The notes beneath the pieces were generated by a model. It made no database searches. It was not told where the DNA came from and was given only the letters and a program-made list of their open reading frames with translations. Shown here piece by piece: positions 35,689-49,500 of a stretch of DNA of 64,000 nucleotides. Position 1 is the stretch's first letter. Every line of letters starts with the position of its first letter. This stretch comes from Balamuthia mandrillaris (taxonomy: Eukaryota > Discosea > Longamoebia > Balamuthiidae). Location: assembly GCA_031835245.1 (NCBI GenBank), contig JAVKOQ010000267.1:1-64000 (forward strand), written 5' to 3'. The translations under genes were made by a program, and so were the position numbers.

Positions 35689-37696
35689 TCAGCCAAGAGA
35701 CAGCGCTTTGCTGCTGAAAAACGGAGGTCGTCCTTTCTTCATTATTTTCTTGAACTTGTTGCGCTTCTTTTCCTTTTCGCCACGAGGACTACCGAGCAGC
35801 GTCATCTTCTTCTTTCGTGCTTTGTGCTGTTGAAGAAGTTGTTGTTGAGCTTCTCGCCGCAGCAATACCTGTTGGTACCATAGCTGCATTTGCATGACTA
35901 GATTATAGTCTCCCCGAACTGAGTAGAAAATGCTAAGTTAGCTTTTACATAGGAGAAAGAGAGAGGAGAGAGCATAGAGAGAGAAAACCATAATAGCATC
36001 GTTGCTTGAGGAAAGTGAGAACTTCGTGATAAGTACACGCATTGACTTGCATGAGGTAGGCTAACACTATCGAGACGGGGTGTTCTGGATACCTTCCATC
36101 GTTCAGTACCAGTACTTTACCATTGCGCCGTATTGCATCCTCAATAAAGAATATGACGTCTGCAAGGGAAGGAAACGATATTGGCTAACACACTACAAAG
36201 TCGAGGCAAGTAAAAACACTGTACCTTCAAGCAGATGAGCCATACGAACATCTCGGGCTGTACGCGAACCTCGGACGATATCTCCAGTACCTTCCGTAAA
36301 GTAAACGTGAAGGCATTCTACGCCAACATTCCAACACAAACGAAAAAAAAAAAAGAAAAGAAAAAAGAAGTGTTAGCAAAGAGCATGGTCTTGCAGGAAA
36401 GCAAAAGTTTTCAACTTACCAAAGTGATTAAAGTAATCCTCATCTTCCTGTTCAGAGCACCAAAGCAGATGTGTAATATCAAGTTGGTATTTGAGAACGC
36501 TTATTTCTTCTCGCCCGTGCCCCAAATACAGAAAGTCTGTAATTTTGGAGGCATGGTTGCGGAAATAGTCCATATCGTTCTCTGGCTCGCTTGTCAGCAG
36601 AGAGCGGAGGTCGTTCTTGGCGAAACTGTACATGAACGCTTCAGAAAGACTATTCTTGGCGTAAAGGCCTTCGTTAGCAGATCCTTGCAATATCATTACC
36701 AGGTCTTCCGAGGCTGTTTCTCGTCGGCCTTGATCTCCCATTCCTCCTGTGTTTACTATAGTTGGAAACGCCATGCTATATGGTTGGGGAGGGGGATTTT
36801 GGAGTTCCATCAGTCTCTTTGTCTCTTCTCTCTCACTCTCACTTCATGATAATAGCAATAAAAAGTGATATCAACCTTCTTGTTTCCTTCAAAATCTGAG
36901 CAAACTTAGCGACCAAATCTTGAAGAGTTGGCCGATAGGCTACAATAACATTTGTTAGTCTGATAAGGAGAGGAGAGAGGGTGTGTATTACAGACCTGGA
37001 TTGCGAATAAATATCCAATGGAAAAAGGTCAAAAGGATCGGATTGTTGTCTATTTTTTGCCTCCGTTCTGGTGGAAAGAGCTCCTGTCCCTCGTATGTCA
37101 CCCTTAATAGGAACGTATTGACCATCGGTAAGTTTCTTCCTCACAATAAAAAGTTCGACAAATATGCATATACCTTATGAAGAATCTAACCCAATCGCTG
37201 TCTTGAAACAGGAATTCTCCAGTCAAGAGTTCGTAGAAAAGACAACCCAGTGCCCAAACATCACTCTCACGGCCACAACCAGTCTGTTTGGAAGACATTT
37301 TTATCTTCGGTCAATTCCTGCCGCCCATTCAATAGAGTAACTACTATGTAACGTACCTTTTTCCGACGATCATAGTTCTACAATGGAATTGGATGGAACC
37401 GTAAGTGGTAGGTTAGGTAAATCATAAGATAACGAATAGTGAGAATGAGGTGAAGAACGCCAACCTTGTTATCAGTTTTCTTGTTGGTATACGCTGAGGT
37501 CAACATTTCGGGGCCTTTAGCAATTTATCAGTTTTTCTGTAGGACGGGGGGAGAGAAAGAGAGATGTGCAAATCACAAACTTTTGTTGAATTCTGTTCCT
37601 CGACTTCGCGTGGTATAGGCATCTTCTTCATTCTGGTACACGGTTGACTCTCCAAAATCTAAATTATACATATCCAAAGCGTTTATGCTGTTAGAT

Positions 37697-37766
<70 letters not shown>

Positions 37767-38140
37767 GGAAGAAACATATACCAGCCAAGCATACGTCAAA
37801 GTTGGGAATGGAAGTTGGTTGTTGCCAAAACTCTTCATCAGGCGTGTTCTCATCAATGGAAGCACAAAGGATGTTGTCCAACTTGAGATCAAAGTGGTTA
37901 ACTTGGAAATGAGACTGGCTTGCGCATACTTGCATCACGTCCAGTATTTTTTTAAATATGTTCATGTATAGTTCGATGTTTTCGGATAGCGGTTTGGTCT
38001 GGCGCAGTCGCCATTGCCTCAGGCTACATTTGTAGCATTTCATCATTATCCAATAATAGTCTTCGCTCACACCATAGTCATAGCTATAATTATAATTTCA
38101 GTTGAAGGAAAAACAACAACAACAACAACAACAACATAAG

Positions 38141-38194
<54 letters not shown>

Positions 38195-41100
38195 TAAGAC
38201 AACAACAACAACAACAACAACATAAGACAACAACAACAACAACAACAACAACAACATAAGACAACAACAACAACATAAGACAACAACAACAACAACAACA
38301 TAAGACAACAACAAAAGACAACAACAACAACAACATAAGACAACAACAACAACAACAAAACACAACAACAACAACAACATAAGACAACAACAACAACATA
38401 AGACAACAACAACATAAGACAACAACAACAACATAAGACAACAACAACAACATAAGACAACAACAACAACAACATAAGACAATAACAACATAAGACAACA
38501 ACAACAACATAAGACAACAACAACAGCAATCCGTACATCTGACAAACGCGCTTATCATATTTGAATTGGTTTAAAATAAGGACTTCCGTGAACATATCAT
38601 GAAGTACACAACGATCATGAATGCTCTTAGGCACCTCCATCAGTTTGACAGCAACGTCAAGCTTCTCCTGCGGAAGCTTACACTTGTAGATGGTACCATA
38701 TGCCCCAATTGCAACGCGACTCATTTCCTTGTAAGGTTCCGTATCCAACAAACGAGTGCTCAACAGTTTAAGAAGTTGATGTGTTCCTCTCTAGTGGAGA
38801 GAAAGAGAAGAGGGGGAGAGAGAGAGGGAGAGATGGAGGAGAGAGCGAGAAAGAGAGAGAGAAAGGGAGAAAGAGTTAGCACAGATTCACTGGCTCTCAC
38901 AGGGAGAGAGAGAGAGAGAGAATGAAAAAGAGAGGAGAAAGTGAAGCAAATGCGTACGCTCATTTCGAGGGTGCGTTCAGTAAGCATTGGCAAAATGTGA
39001 GTGTTGGCTGGATGGTTGATATCTGGTGTTTCCAAGTGTCGAAAAAGTGATAAACAAACGGTTCACAAAAACAAATATCAAAAGAGAACGTACGTGTGTG
39101 GAGAAGGTAAGGGATGTTTAGCTTCTTGCTATTGAGAGGATACTGGTCCACGTACAGTGATTCAAGAGTGCCACTAGAGATTGCAAGCGGGACGGTTAAC
39201 ATTCACAATTCTCCAACATGAAAGCGGAAGATAAAATACGAACATGCTGGTAAGCATCAGACTAAATATAAGTTGCAGGCAGGTGGTATGCAACTCAGCT
39301 GACATATATATCTTTCTGTCATTACGTTCGGTAAGGTACAGTTGATTGCGTTCAATGAGGTCTTCTGGAGTGAGAGCATTGTAATCCTCGGCCTCGTCTT
39401 TGTAACGGTTCATGTGCAACACTTGTCCGTTCTTCTTCTTCAGCTGCAGAAAGTGGAAACAGGACATGAGGATGACCAGGAGGTTAAACATAAAAAGAAA
39501 AATGCAAAGCGTACGAATTGCAAGCTGGGGTCACGTCGTAAGATGCGATGCTCGATGGCACTGAGACCTTGTAAAGGCTCCTCTGGTTTATTTTCCAATG
39601 ACTGCAACAAAACAGCACCTTCGAAGTGAGAAAAGCTACTGAACTAAAGTAAGTGTAACACAGATAACGAACCTCTTCAACAACGTCCTTCGATTTGAAA
39701 TCACTTATAAGCGACAGCACTTCCTCTGTGAACTTGAGCTTAGGAACGTGCTGTGCACCTTCCACCAAGGCGGTTTCTCCTCCCGCTGCATCCGTGAACC
39801 GTACTCGCTGCGGAGAAGTTCTGCTGCTATTTAACTCTTTGTCATCGGTAGAAGTTTTGGGGGCTATCCCGCTACCGCCACCCAGTTTGCTCATGTCAAG
39901 AGACAACGACGGAATGGCCAACGATGGTATTGTCATGGCCGTCTCTTGCTTTGGTGTGTGCGGGGAAGTTGCGCCTTCTGTCTTGTTCAGGTTGTTGTTA
40001 TCCTCAGATCTGGCGGTGGTAGCTTCTGCCTCCGCAATAGAAACGGGGCTGCTATGGTCTTTGGTGTGTTCAGCGGTAAGAAGTAGCGTGGGGATCATTG
40101 GTTTGGGTCTGTCGTCCTCTGATTCTTCAGATGATTCTTCATCGTCATCACTGCCCTCTTCGCTGCTGGCTTCTGTGCTGTCATCGCTCTCACTTCCTTC
40201 ATCTTTGCCCTGATCGACAACAGTATTGGCATTACTTTGCCCTCCCACTCCACCCAGCGATAGGGTGGGGATGCTTGGTGTTTCTGTTGGTAGCATCAAG
40301 ATGAGTGATCACTGTCATCGGTCTTTCTATTTTCTCTCATACGAACCATTATTATTCGGAAGGGACGAGGAGCCGTCCTTTGTGACTTGGGCGGTAAGGG
40401 TTAAGGGTGGAATACCAAGCGAGAAGCCCGGCTTTTCATCCTCGATATCGCTGTCCTCATCGTCGTAGTCATCATCGCTGCTGCTGTGGCCATCGTAGCT
40501 CCCCGTTCGAATGCTTACCTCAGAGCTATCTTCGTCGCTGCTGTTGTCGCTGCTACCCTCGCTATCAACATGTACTCGCTGGTTACCTAGCTCAGCTGTT
40601 GCTTTCTGGATAGAGGAAGTGGCGGAAGAAGAAGAGGAAGAGGAAGAGGACAAGGCTGTGTTGCTTCTCTTTCGGGCAGCAGCAGCGGAGATGGCCAACT
40701 TGGATGTAGGACGACTGGCTTCCGAGGAAGAAGAGCCTCCTCCACCAACAGCAGAAACCAGACCACTTAGCGAAAGAGGCATGCTTAGTCTAAGGGCTGG
40801 ATTCTTTCGCTTGCTTGACTTGCTGTTACCGCGCAGGTCGGTGGAGGACTTGTGCAACGCGGGCGATTTTTGCAGTGGTTCCGTTATAGCAGGAGGAGGA
40901 GGGCGGGATGTTATCGTTGAGCCTTTTGGTTTGGTGGTTGCATTTTGCACGCGCTCTTCCATATACTTGGCCTTTTTGAGAATAATCTCATATTCCAAGT
41001 TGACTTGTCTCACCTGTGGCCAACCGCACAGGTTTTAACAGCAAATGCAAGTTAGAGAGAGCCTTGCGTTCTTCAAACAAAAAGAAAAATTCTAGAACGA

Positions 41101-44100
41101 CAAAGCAAATAACAAAAACAATGATGATGAAGTACGCACAAGGAAGTCCATGGTCTTCAGCTGGAAAAACTTGAGCACAATCTTCTGGTTCTTGCTCTCG
41201 GCAAAGGCAAGCAGAACTGCTAGCCTTAGCTGGCAAAGGATGAGCGTCTTGTTATCTTCTCCATCTCCATTGTACAACTTGAGGAACCGCAGGTAGTGCT
41301 GGCTGATGATGGTGTCTATATAATGTTTCTGATGGACAAAGGGATTGCCTGGAATGGTTAAAGCGGTACGCAGGAAAATTAGAAACTCCTTCTCTTCCTC
41401 ATAATGCACATTATGATGTACGCCCGCTATCATGTTCAAAAATTGGGCTATGAAGCCTGTCTCTGGCCTACGTTGAAGTGCAACATTAAGTCCAACTACC
41501 ACGAAGATAAGAGAGAGAGAGAGAGAGAGAGGGAGACAGAGAGAGAGGGAGAGAGAGATACCTAATAAGAAACTCAAACCTGCGAAGAAGCGATAGAGAG
41601 TGATCGCGTTGTCTCCGTAATTCGAGCAATGAGTTAAGGTTTCGACTAGCGGTTCGATCATTACCATTATACGGTAAGGCGGCTTCCTCTCCATCCATAA
41701 ACACTTCCTCAACTGGAGCTATCCGTTCTCGTTTCCGAGGGGAGTGGGCAGAGGCATGATTGGCCCGTAGTTTAAGGAAAGCGAAGTCGGCAGCTTTGTG
41801 CATGTCCGTTTTTCCTTGTTGAGCCCAATTCTCCTCTTCCAACATGCGCGTTACATCCTCCAAACAGCGACGAAGCAGTTGAAGCAAAGAGTTAAAGTAC
41901 TTGAGCACCGTCACGCAATACTGAGAAAGCGCGTCCTTGCTTTCCGAGTTCTCGATGTGAAGGCGTGCTTTGGGATTCAACAGCAGGAGATGGGCGTAAT
42001 CTTTGACGTAGGAGATAGTGTCCATGGGCTCCACCAAGAGAGTGAGGAGGAAGGCCATGGTAGGTGGGTGTCTGTTCTGGCAGGCCATTGCTCCGAAAAT
42101 GCGCAGAAGAAGGTTGATCAAACGAAGATGTCTCATGGAGAATCTGCCGTTACTATCAGTCAACTCTTTGCCGAAAATCATCAGTTTAACGTGGAGTACG
42201 GTTTCCATGCACACGTCCAACACCTGTGATGACATAACACGCGTAGGACAATGCTCCATGTAGTCCGCCAATATTCTGAGGTAATTCTCCACCTCTTTGA
42301 CTTTTTTACGGTGGTCATGAATGGAAAGCGCAGCGTGCAGAGCGGTGTGAACACGGAAGAGGAACCGGTCTAACTTACGGCGAAAGGCCAGCTGGCGTTC
42401 CGGGGGCAGCGACTCCGTGACAGCCTGCCATTCCACCCTATGCACAAGCTCCACTCGTTCCGCTAAGGGCCGTAATACGGAGAAAATGAGCTGCTTAAAC
42501 TCCAGATCTTGCTCTAGCTTATCCATCCTGTTCATCCGCTCGAGTTCAGTGAAGCAGATGTTGGCGGGGTTGCGAATGTAGTACAGAAGCTTTGGATTGG
42601 AAGCCAAGCACGCCAGAATGTTGAATGCATGACGCTTGATGCGGAAAGCAGTGGAGTAACGTTGAAAGTTGGTGGCGGAGCGGCGAGATACAGAAATAGA
42701 GGATCCTCCTTTCAAAGAATCCAGATTCATGGTCAATCTCTGGCTTTGCCTCTTTCTGCGAGCGATGACACTTTGTTCTGTGGTTTGTTCTTCCACTCCG
42801 GCTTTGTAGGGCAGCAATGCCGTCAGATCGGAAGATACGGCGGTCGCTCCCAGGTTGGTGGCCAGGTTGGAGAGCTCCTGCCTGGCCGTTAGATAAAAGG
42901 AATGCCCCCTGGTCCGCAGATGTTCGGAAGAGGAGGCAGGAGAGGAGGTTACATTTACAGCTGCCACAATTGCATCTCTTCCACCACTCATCGAGCCGAT
43001 GAAAGAGGCTGAGGCCGAGGCAGAGCGAGGAGGAAGGGAGGTAGGGGTGAGAGCTCCCGGAGGAGGGACCGGCGTGTGAGGAGTTAGCATCCCTGATTTC
43101 TTGATGCGGCGGCTCCATCGGCTAGAGGTGTGCTCCTTTGGTCCATCTCTTAACTGTGGAGTGTTGCTTAGTTTGGTGGGAAGTAGGAGTCGAGGCACGT
43201 CCGCAGGCAATCCTGGATTCTCTTTCTTGGTTTTTTGTCCCATCGGCCGAGAGGGAGATCCTTTGCTTTGATTATTCTGTACGGTGCAGTCCCCACTATC
43301 ACTGCTTGTTCCGGAGGAATCGTCAGCGTCATCGCTCCGATCTTCATCACTAGTCTCCTCCGATTCCTCACTGCTGTCTTCATCTTCACTATCATCGCTG
43401 CTGAAATAGGAGGTATCGGTGGAGGGCATCTCCGATAGATATTCGTCCTCGGTGGCTTGCTCGTTCCCACTGATTATTGCAGAACGAACAGAGAGACGCT
43501 GCTCACTTAGTTGTTGCTCCATTTCTGGGGTAAAAGCTACCGTCTCTGATGGAATATTCGAATTGGAGTGTTGAGCGTTCGTCAATTGTTGTTGAAGAGG
43601 AACAGGGTGGGAGCTCTTCTCTCCGCTAAGACTTTGCGAGGATTGGGTGGTTGCCGTTTTGCTGATGGTTTGAGAAGGAAGCTCCAGTCGATAGACACTC
43701 ATGTTTTCTTGTCTAGTTTTCTTGAGTAGAGATCGTCGACGTTGTTCCTCTGCTTTCAAATCCTTCTCTGCTTGCATAGAAGCCTGCACATAAACGTCCA
43801 ACAGCCTAGCCACCTGCAGTAAAACGTTAGTACGTTAACTTGGTTGATTGTGTTTGAAACAGAAAGGAAAGGTAGAGGACCCCAAGCTCTTGCACGAATA
43901 TCCATGGAAGTGGATTGGCATCATGATCGCGGATGAGCGAAGAGAAAATTTCCCATAGAGTTGCCAGTTGACTGAGCAACGAATCCAGGGAGCTGTTTCC
44001 TGGTTCAGAGGGGCCATAGGCGGTTGCTTGTTGTTCTAATACTTGTATAGCTTCTTGTTGGGTTATTTCCATTTCATGAAACATGGATATACATAATGCT

Positions 44101-45062
44101 CTGCTGCCTTCAGGATTATTGCTGACCAGATGCTTCAGAATCTGGGCATTATCAAAGAAACAGAGAGAGAAGAGAGGAGGAAGCAATCAGACGAGAATGA
44201 CGGGAAAAGAGAGAGATACTAATGATACCTTTATTATTGTTACATCGCGTTTATCTTGTAGAGCAAGAGCTGATTTGTTTCCATCGTTAAAGCCTAAAAA
44301 CTCTGTTTTAAAAAATAAACAAATCAAAACCTTGCGAACATCAATGCTGAAAATGAAAATATACCTCTATACAAGATTAACGTATCAAGAAGACCTCGGT
44401 TGATCCAATCCTGGTGTGTAAACGTTAGAATACGGATAGGAATAATAAATAGTTGAAGGACAAAACCATTTTCTCTTCAGCTAATTGAACCACTTTCACC
44501 GACTCGAATATCTCCTTGAGAATATCTTGAACCTTTTGTACAGCTGCAGTCCTCTGTACCAAAGAAACAAATGAGTAAGTAAACTATTTCTGGCAAAGTC
44601 CGCTACGTTCGTAAATATATACTGTTCACCCAAGAACAACAAATATAGCTAAGATAGCAAAGCAGTACCTTCACCAAACTATCGCCCTGTGCTTCTTCAA
44701 CCCCTGAAATCGCTCCTTTTAGGGTTTCGATGAGGCGAGTTTTTTCTTTTGCGTTCACAGTGATCGGAGCAAACGACTAGACAGATGGTAAGAATGGTGA
44801 CGTTAGTATACTTAGCATTTATGAGTACTCATACAGTACTACATACCTTGCGACGAAGGGAGAGGGAAGAGTCGGGTGATTGTGAAGGAAGTTGGTTGCA
44901 TTCCAATTCACTGGAAGAGTCAACACCAAGGAATGCTTTTGTTCATGTTAATAGAGAAGTGAGCATCTATGAAATGCTAATAAATAGAAAAGAGAATTCA
45001 TACCCGACAAGAAATCATTAAAGCTTTGTAGAGCACAGAATGCATTCATTAGTATAAATTGG

Positions 45063-45096
<34 letters not shown>

Positions 45097-45509
45097 TGCC
45101 TCTCTCTCTCTCTATGTACTATATCTCAAACACATTACAAAGATGGCGTTACCTCTCAATAGTTTTAATATCATGCCCTATCTTGGAGAAAAACGACATG
45201 TTCTCTGTTCCATGAATGGCGGAGGGGTAAGTGGAATGCAAATGCAGTAAAATGGGTGATGGGAGTAGTGCCAGACAATACCAAAAACGATGCCACATTC
45301 TGCTGTTTCTACTTCATCCTGGGAGGTATATCTGGTTACTTAAATAGAAAATGGCTCAGAACACGCACCACAAGAAAAATATACCTCTTTTTTCTTTTTT
45401 ACAACCAGGCGAGTACTACTATCAGGATATATCAAAAACTTGCGATAAAGTATTTCTTTGTCAAGGTCCGCATCTGTCTCTATCTTTTTTTCTAGAATAG
45501 CTGTGAGAG

Positions 45510-45542
<33 letters not shown>

Positions 45543-45852
45543 AACCAACAAAATTCTTGTTGCTGACAAATTCGGATATAAAGGCACGAAGACGAACCAG
45601 AAAGTCGCACATCTTCAAAATGTGGCTATAATGTTGGGAGCTTCTTGTTACAAGACAGAAGAGAAGAGAAGCAGGAGAGAATATACCTGAAATGTCGTTT
45701 ATCGGTGTGACAAATGACCACTCCTTTTTTCTTAGAGGCCTTTACATTTATTTGAGGACCTCTCAAAGCTTGGGAGAGCAGCAGCCCGTTGTATTTGTAG
45801 GTTATGTAGAGGCTGCGACACGTAATGCGATATCTTGTTAGGCAGGAAGAGG

Positions 45853-45884
<32 letters not shown>

Positions 45885-45902
45885 AGGGGGAAGAGGGAAG
45901 AC

Positions 45903-45946
<44 letters not shown>

Positions 45947-46236
45947 CAAACGGTGAGCGGGAGTGCTGCTCGATGAAGACTGGGTCAAGACGCAAGATAC
46001 AATAGCCAGGCGGTTTATCTTCCATAAAGCCGACTTTGAGTGGAGGGTGAAGGAACAAGAAGGAACGAATGAGAAACAAACACGAAACAAAAAAGCAAAG
46101 AGGAAAACAAGGAAAGAACGCAGTACAAACCGGCTTGTTTGTAGCTTAAAATGTGCAAAAGTATCTCTCTGTGGTCGCCGCTCCGGTGCAGCTGAAAGCG
46201 GGAGGTGGAGGCCGCAACAAGGCGGCCGACCGACAT
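35689..46236 (-). CDS. Large multi-exon protein kinase fused to a phosphatase-like domain
   Basis: Starts at ATG 46236 and ends at 35689, with some 25 exons. Early exons join in frame (…DKRHF to SHILKMCDFLVRLRAFI across 45686-45630). The middle (44.2-41.1 kb) is helical, armadillo-like, with acidic Ser-rich linkers (43.5-42.9 and 40.9-39.7 kb). The kinase starts near 38770: GAYGTIYKC, VAVKLM, HFDLKLDNIL, DFGES and ESDVWALGCLFYELLTG, so the key Lys, Asp and DFG are present. The exon joint across 38540-38090 reads RVCQIYDYGVSEDYYW. The C-terminus is dual-specificity-phosphatase-like (SKITDFLYLG, VIFFIEDAIRRNGKVLVLN, VLAYLMQVN). The HCxxGxxR signature reads LNDGRYPEHP, lacking the catalytic Cys. 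A basic tail ends it. I do not know the family; several exon borders are unresolved. Confidence 0.75.
37701..37768. repeat. (GA)n microsatellite
   Basis: Two GA blocks within an intron of the kinase gene; (CT)n on its sense strand. Confidence 0.9.
38107..38527. repeat. (CAA)n minisatellite with CATAAGA spacers
   Basis: About 420 bp of CAA runs of varied length, separated by ACATAAGACAA. It fills an intron in the kinase domain region (sense strand TTG with CTTATG spacers). The long open frames it makes on the minus strand are artefacts. Confidence 0.95.
38806..38925. repeat. (GA)n-rich microsatellite
   Basis: Interrupted GA and GGA runs in an intron just upstream of the kinase domain of the minus-strand gene. 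Confidence 0.85.
41511..41559. repeat. (GA)n microsatellite
   Basis: An intron run in the large minus-strand gene; (CT)n on the sense strand. Confidence 0.9.
45066..45114. repeat. (CT)n microsatellite
   Basis: An intron run in the large minus-strand gene. Here the sense strand is (GA)n, an exception to the window's rule. Confidence 0.9.
45513..45541. repeat. (GA)n microsatellite
   Basis: An intron run between two early exons of the large minus-strand gene; (CT)n on the sense strand. Confidence 0.9.
45850..45945. repeat. (GA)n microsatellite, two blocks
   Basis: An intron array near the 5' end of the large minus-strand gene; (CT)n on the sense strand. Confidence 0.9.
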
Positions 46237-46559
46237 GGCGAAGTGCGTCTATGCTGTGCCCTTTCTCTCTTCTTCTGCAGAGGAAATGAAGCTGCGTAAC
46301 TCTATAACCCAAATGAATTAAAAAGCTCATCATCACCAACATCATCATCATCGAATAATTGCAGCGGTGTGCAATAATGACGAGGATGCCTTTAAAGTTC
46401 GGCTGGTCTCACCCAACAAAAAGACCGCAAAAGGAGGGGACACTCCGTTATTGTTTGCCACGCAAAGTAGTGGCGAAAGGGTTTTCTTGGCGCTACAGAG
46501 GGAAAAGAGAGCAAAACAAAAGAGAAAGAGGAGGGACAAAACAAAACAAGAAAAAGCGC

Positions 46560-49500
46560 TTATTGGTTGGTAGCAACGAGAAGGATGGTGTTTTGGACAC
46601 AAGTGAAGGAGTTGGAATCGGCCCAGCCCCTCTGTGGGTTACCGTTGACGGAGCAGCTCATGCCGGCAGTCTTACAGTAGCAGTAGTCAAAGGAAACGAT
46701 GGTGAAATCGCCCTCAGCAGCCTCCGTGTTGACGACTCGGATGGTGCCGGCCGCGTTGTTGACGATGACGTTAGCGAAAGGAATGTCGTCGTTGAGGATT
46801 CTGACCGTGCTAGGGGCACCAGGCGTGGGGAAGACGATAGCGCTGAGGGTGATGTCAAAGCCGTCAAAGAGCTCCACGCCGTCAGGAGCACCCAAAGAGT
46901 TGGCAAAGGAACCGACGTCAATAACGGCCCGGGCAGTGTCGCAGTTGCTCGTGGTGCCCTGGCAGGTGGCTTCCGTGAACTCGCCCTCATCCACGCAAAT
47001 GCTGTAGTCAACTTCGTAGATGCCCCAGACGGGGTTGGCCACGTTCAGGCCAGGGAAGAACTCGAGGAAACCGTCCTCGCGGGTGTCGACGAGGATGTTA
47101 GCGCCACCCACGGGGCTGACGGTCAACGTGCCAAGGTCCAGGATGGCACCGTTGTCGTTGGCCAAGATCTCAAAGTAAGTGAAGGTGTTGGGGTTGGGTG
47201 GGGGTAGGAGCATCGTCCTGAAGACACCAAACTCTTCGTCGTTGAGGGAGAGCAGCACGCGCACGTCCACAAAGGCCTCGTCACAGTTGTTCTCGCCGGT
47301 GAAGTCAAAGAGGATTTCATCCTGCACGCAGTGGTCGTATTCGGCCCTGACGTAACCAGCAAAGTCCTCAGCAGGAGGAGTGTAGGAGTAAATGCCAGTG
47401 GCGGGGTGAAGGCTAGCAGTGCCAGTCAGCTCTCCAGGGCCGGTGAGAAGGGTGTAGGTGTTGGTGTCTCCCCAACCGTCATTTGGTTTCACGTCTCCGG
47501 CCGACAAGCTGCTACCCTGAGGAATGGTGAAGCAGTCGTTGCCAGAGACAATGTGTACGCTGACGTCCACACGGCCCTCACCGCAGTTAGTAGGCTGGCC
47601 ATCAGCACAGATGGTGTAGTTGAAGGTATCCGGTCCGGCGTAGCCCTCACCAGGAACATAGCGAACAATACCGCCGACACGGTTGGCCGCTCCGCGGCTG
47701 GGACCAGCGATCACCACAACGCTGTTCTCGTCGGCGTTGGGAGCGTCGTTAGCCTCCACATCGATATCCACGAAAGTGTCCTGGGTGGTGAAGGCCACGT
47801 CGTCCTCCACGGCCAGAGCGGTGTTAAAGGTGATGGTGGCTGTGTCACAGTTTGAGCCGCCGATGCCTGTGGCTGAGTCCAGCGTACATATGCTGTAGAC
47901 AATGGTATCTACGCTTGAGGCAGCGTTTACGTTGGAGGTATAGGTCACGGTGCCCAAGGCCAAGTTGGCAGTGACTGTGCCTCCGTTAGCGGTGGTAGGA
48001 CCGTTGGGGAAGGTGATGGATGCAGGGTTCCTGGTGATGGCGTCGTTATCCACAATGTTGAGACCGGTAGTAACTCCTTGAGGAACGTCGAAGGTGTCGT
48101 CCACTGCATCCATGAGGACCTTGACGTCCACTTCGGCATTGTCACAGTTGGTCCTACCTACGTCCACACATATCTCGTAGGTAAAGAAGGTGCTGCCAGC
48201 CCAGCGGGCAGAAGGGAAGAAATTGATGTTTCCTCCAGTGGTCGTAGCGGCCACACCAGCCGCAATGGGCACGTTTCCTAAAATAACTACGGTGTTGGGG
48301 TTCCTGCCTGCACCGTCGTTGGTAGCTACGTTGATGCTGCCCTGAGTGCCATGCTCCACAATCAGCAAGTCATCAACGGCTACTAGCTCAACGATAACGT
48401 TCACGGTGGCGGTGTCACAAAGCCTTCGGGTAGGAGTATTGTAGACGCAAATCTCGTAAGCAAAGGAATCGAAGCCAGCCACGTTGGGGTCGTATTGAAC
48501 CACACCGGTAGGCAGGAAAGTGACACTGGATGCCAAGCCTGCGTTCGGCAATACTGACTGAAGAGTTTGCGGGTTGACACCGATATCGTTGTCCGCGACA
48601 GGAGCGTTGAAAATGGGGGCAGTCTGCGAGACGGTGAAAGAGTCATCGATAGCGATAGGATTCACCACAATGAAGACTGTGGCTGTGTCCGTGTTAGGGA
48701 GCGCGTTAACAATAACTCTGTACGTGAACTGGTCGTCACCAGCAAAGTTCGGGTTAGGTGTGTAGGTGACAGTGCCGTCAGGTTGAATGGCCAAACTGCC
48801 GCTTGCTGCCACAGTCTCGATAGTGATACCGTTAAGCGGCCAGAGGCCGTCATTGTTGCGAACGTTGATGTTGACAGGAATGTTGGCAGTGGTAGTGGCA
48901 GAATCCTCCACACAGTTGACGATGACAAGAACGGTGATCGTAGCGGTATCACAGTCGCCTTGAAGGGTACATGCTTGGTATTCGAAGGTCTCGGTGCCGG
49001 TGAACCTGTTGTTTGGAAGGTAGGTAATCGCTCCGGTAACAGGATTGATATTGGTGACGGTTCCGAAGGTAGGGGGAGAAAAGACAGTGACAGTGTTGCC
49101 CTCAACACGGTCATCGTTATCCAGCACGTCAATAACAACGGCAGTGTCCTGCGGGGTCGAAGCAAAATCGTCAATGACGATGGGTACAGGGAACTCAACG
49201 ATACGGCATCTGGTACTGCAACTGACTCCAGGTTCTCCAAGATCGTTGTTCAAGATACCGTCATCACACTCCTCTCCGAAGAGGTCGTCAATAATACCAT
49301 CTCCGCAGCGCAAAGGAGTACAGTCACGGCGACACAGAGAAGGAGCATTAGGCTCATCGGAGTTAGTTCGGCCAGCGTCACACTCTTCCGGAATCCACCA
49401 AATGTCCTGCAAGGCCTCCATTTCCAGTCTGGGAGGCTCATCGATGCGGCCGTTACCGCAAGCATGGTCAACGTAGCAATCGTCCTCGCAGGTGTGCTCG

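Noticed and set aside
38067-38763. Long minus-strand frames rich in Cys, Leu and Val
   Set aside because: Made by (CAA)n in all three frames; only the part above about 38540 is a real kinase exon.
46359-47207. 282-residue plus-strand frame, and others to 50 kb
   Set aside because: Antisense shadows of the Ig-like repeat exon on minus.
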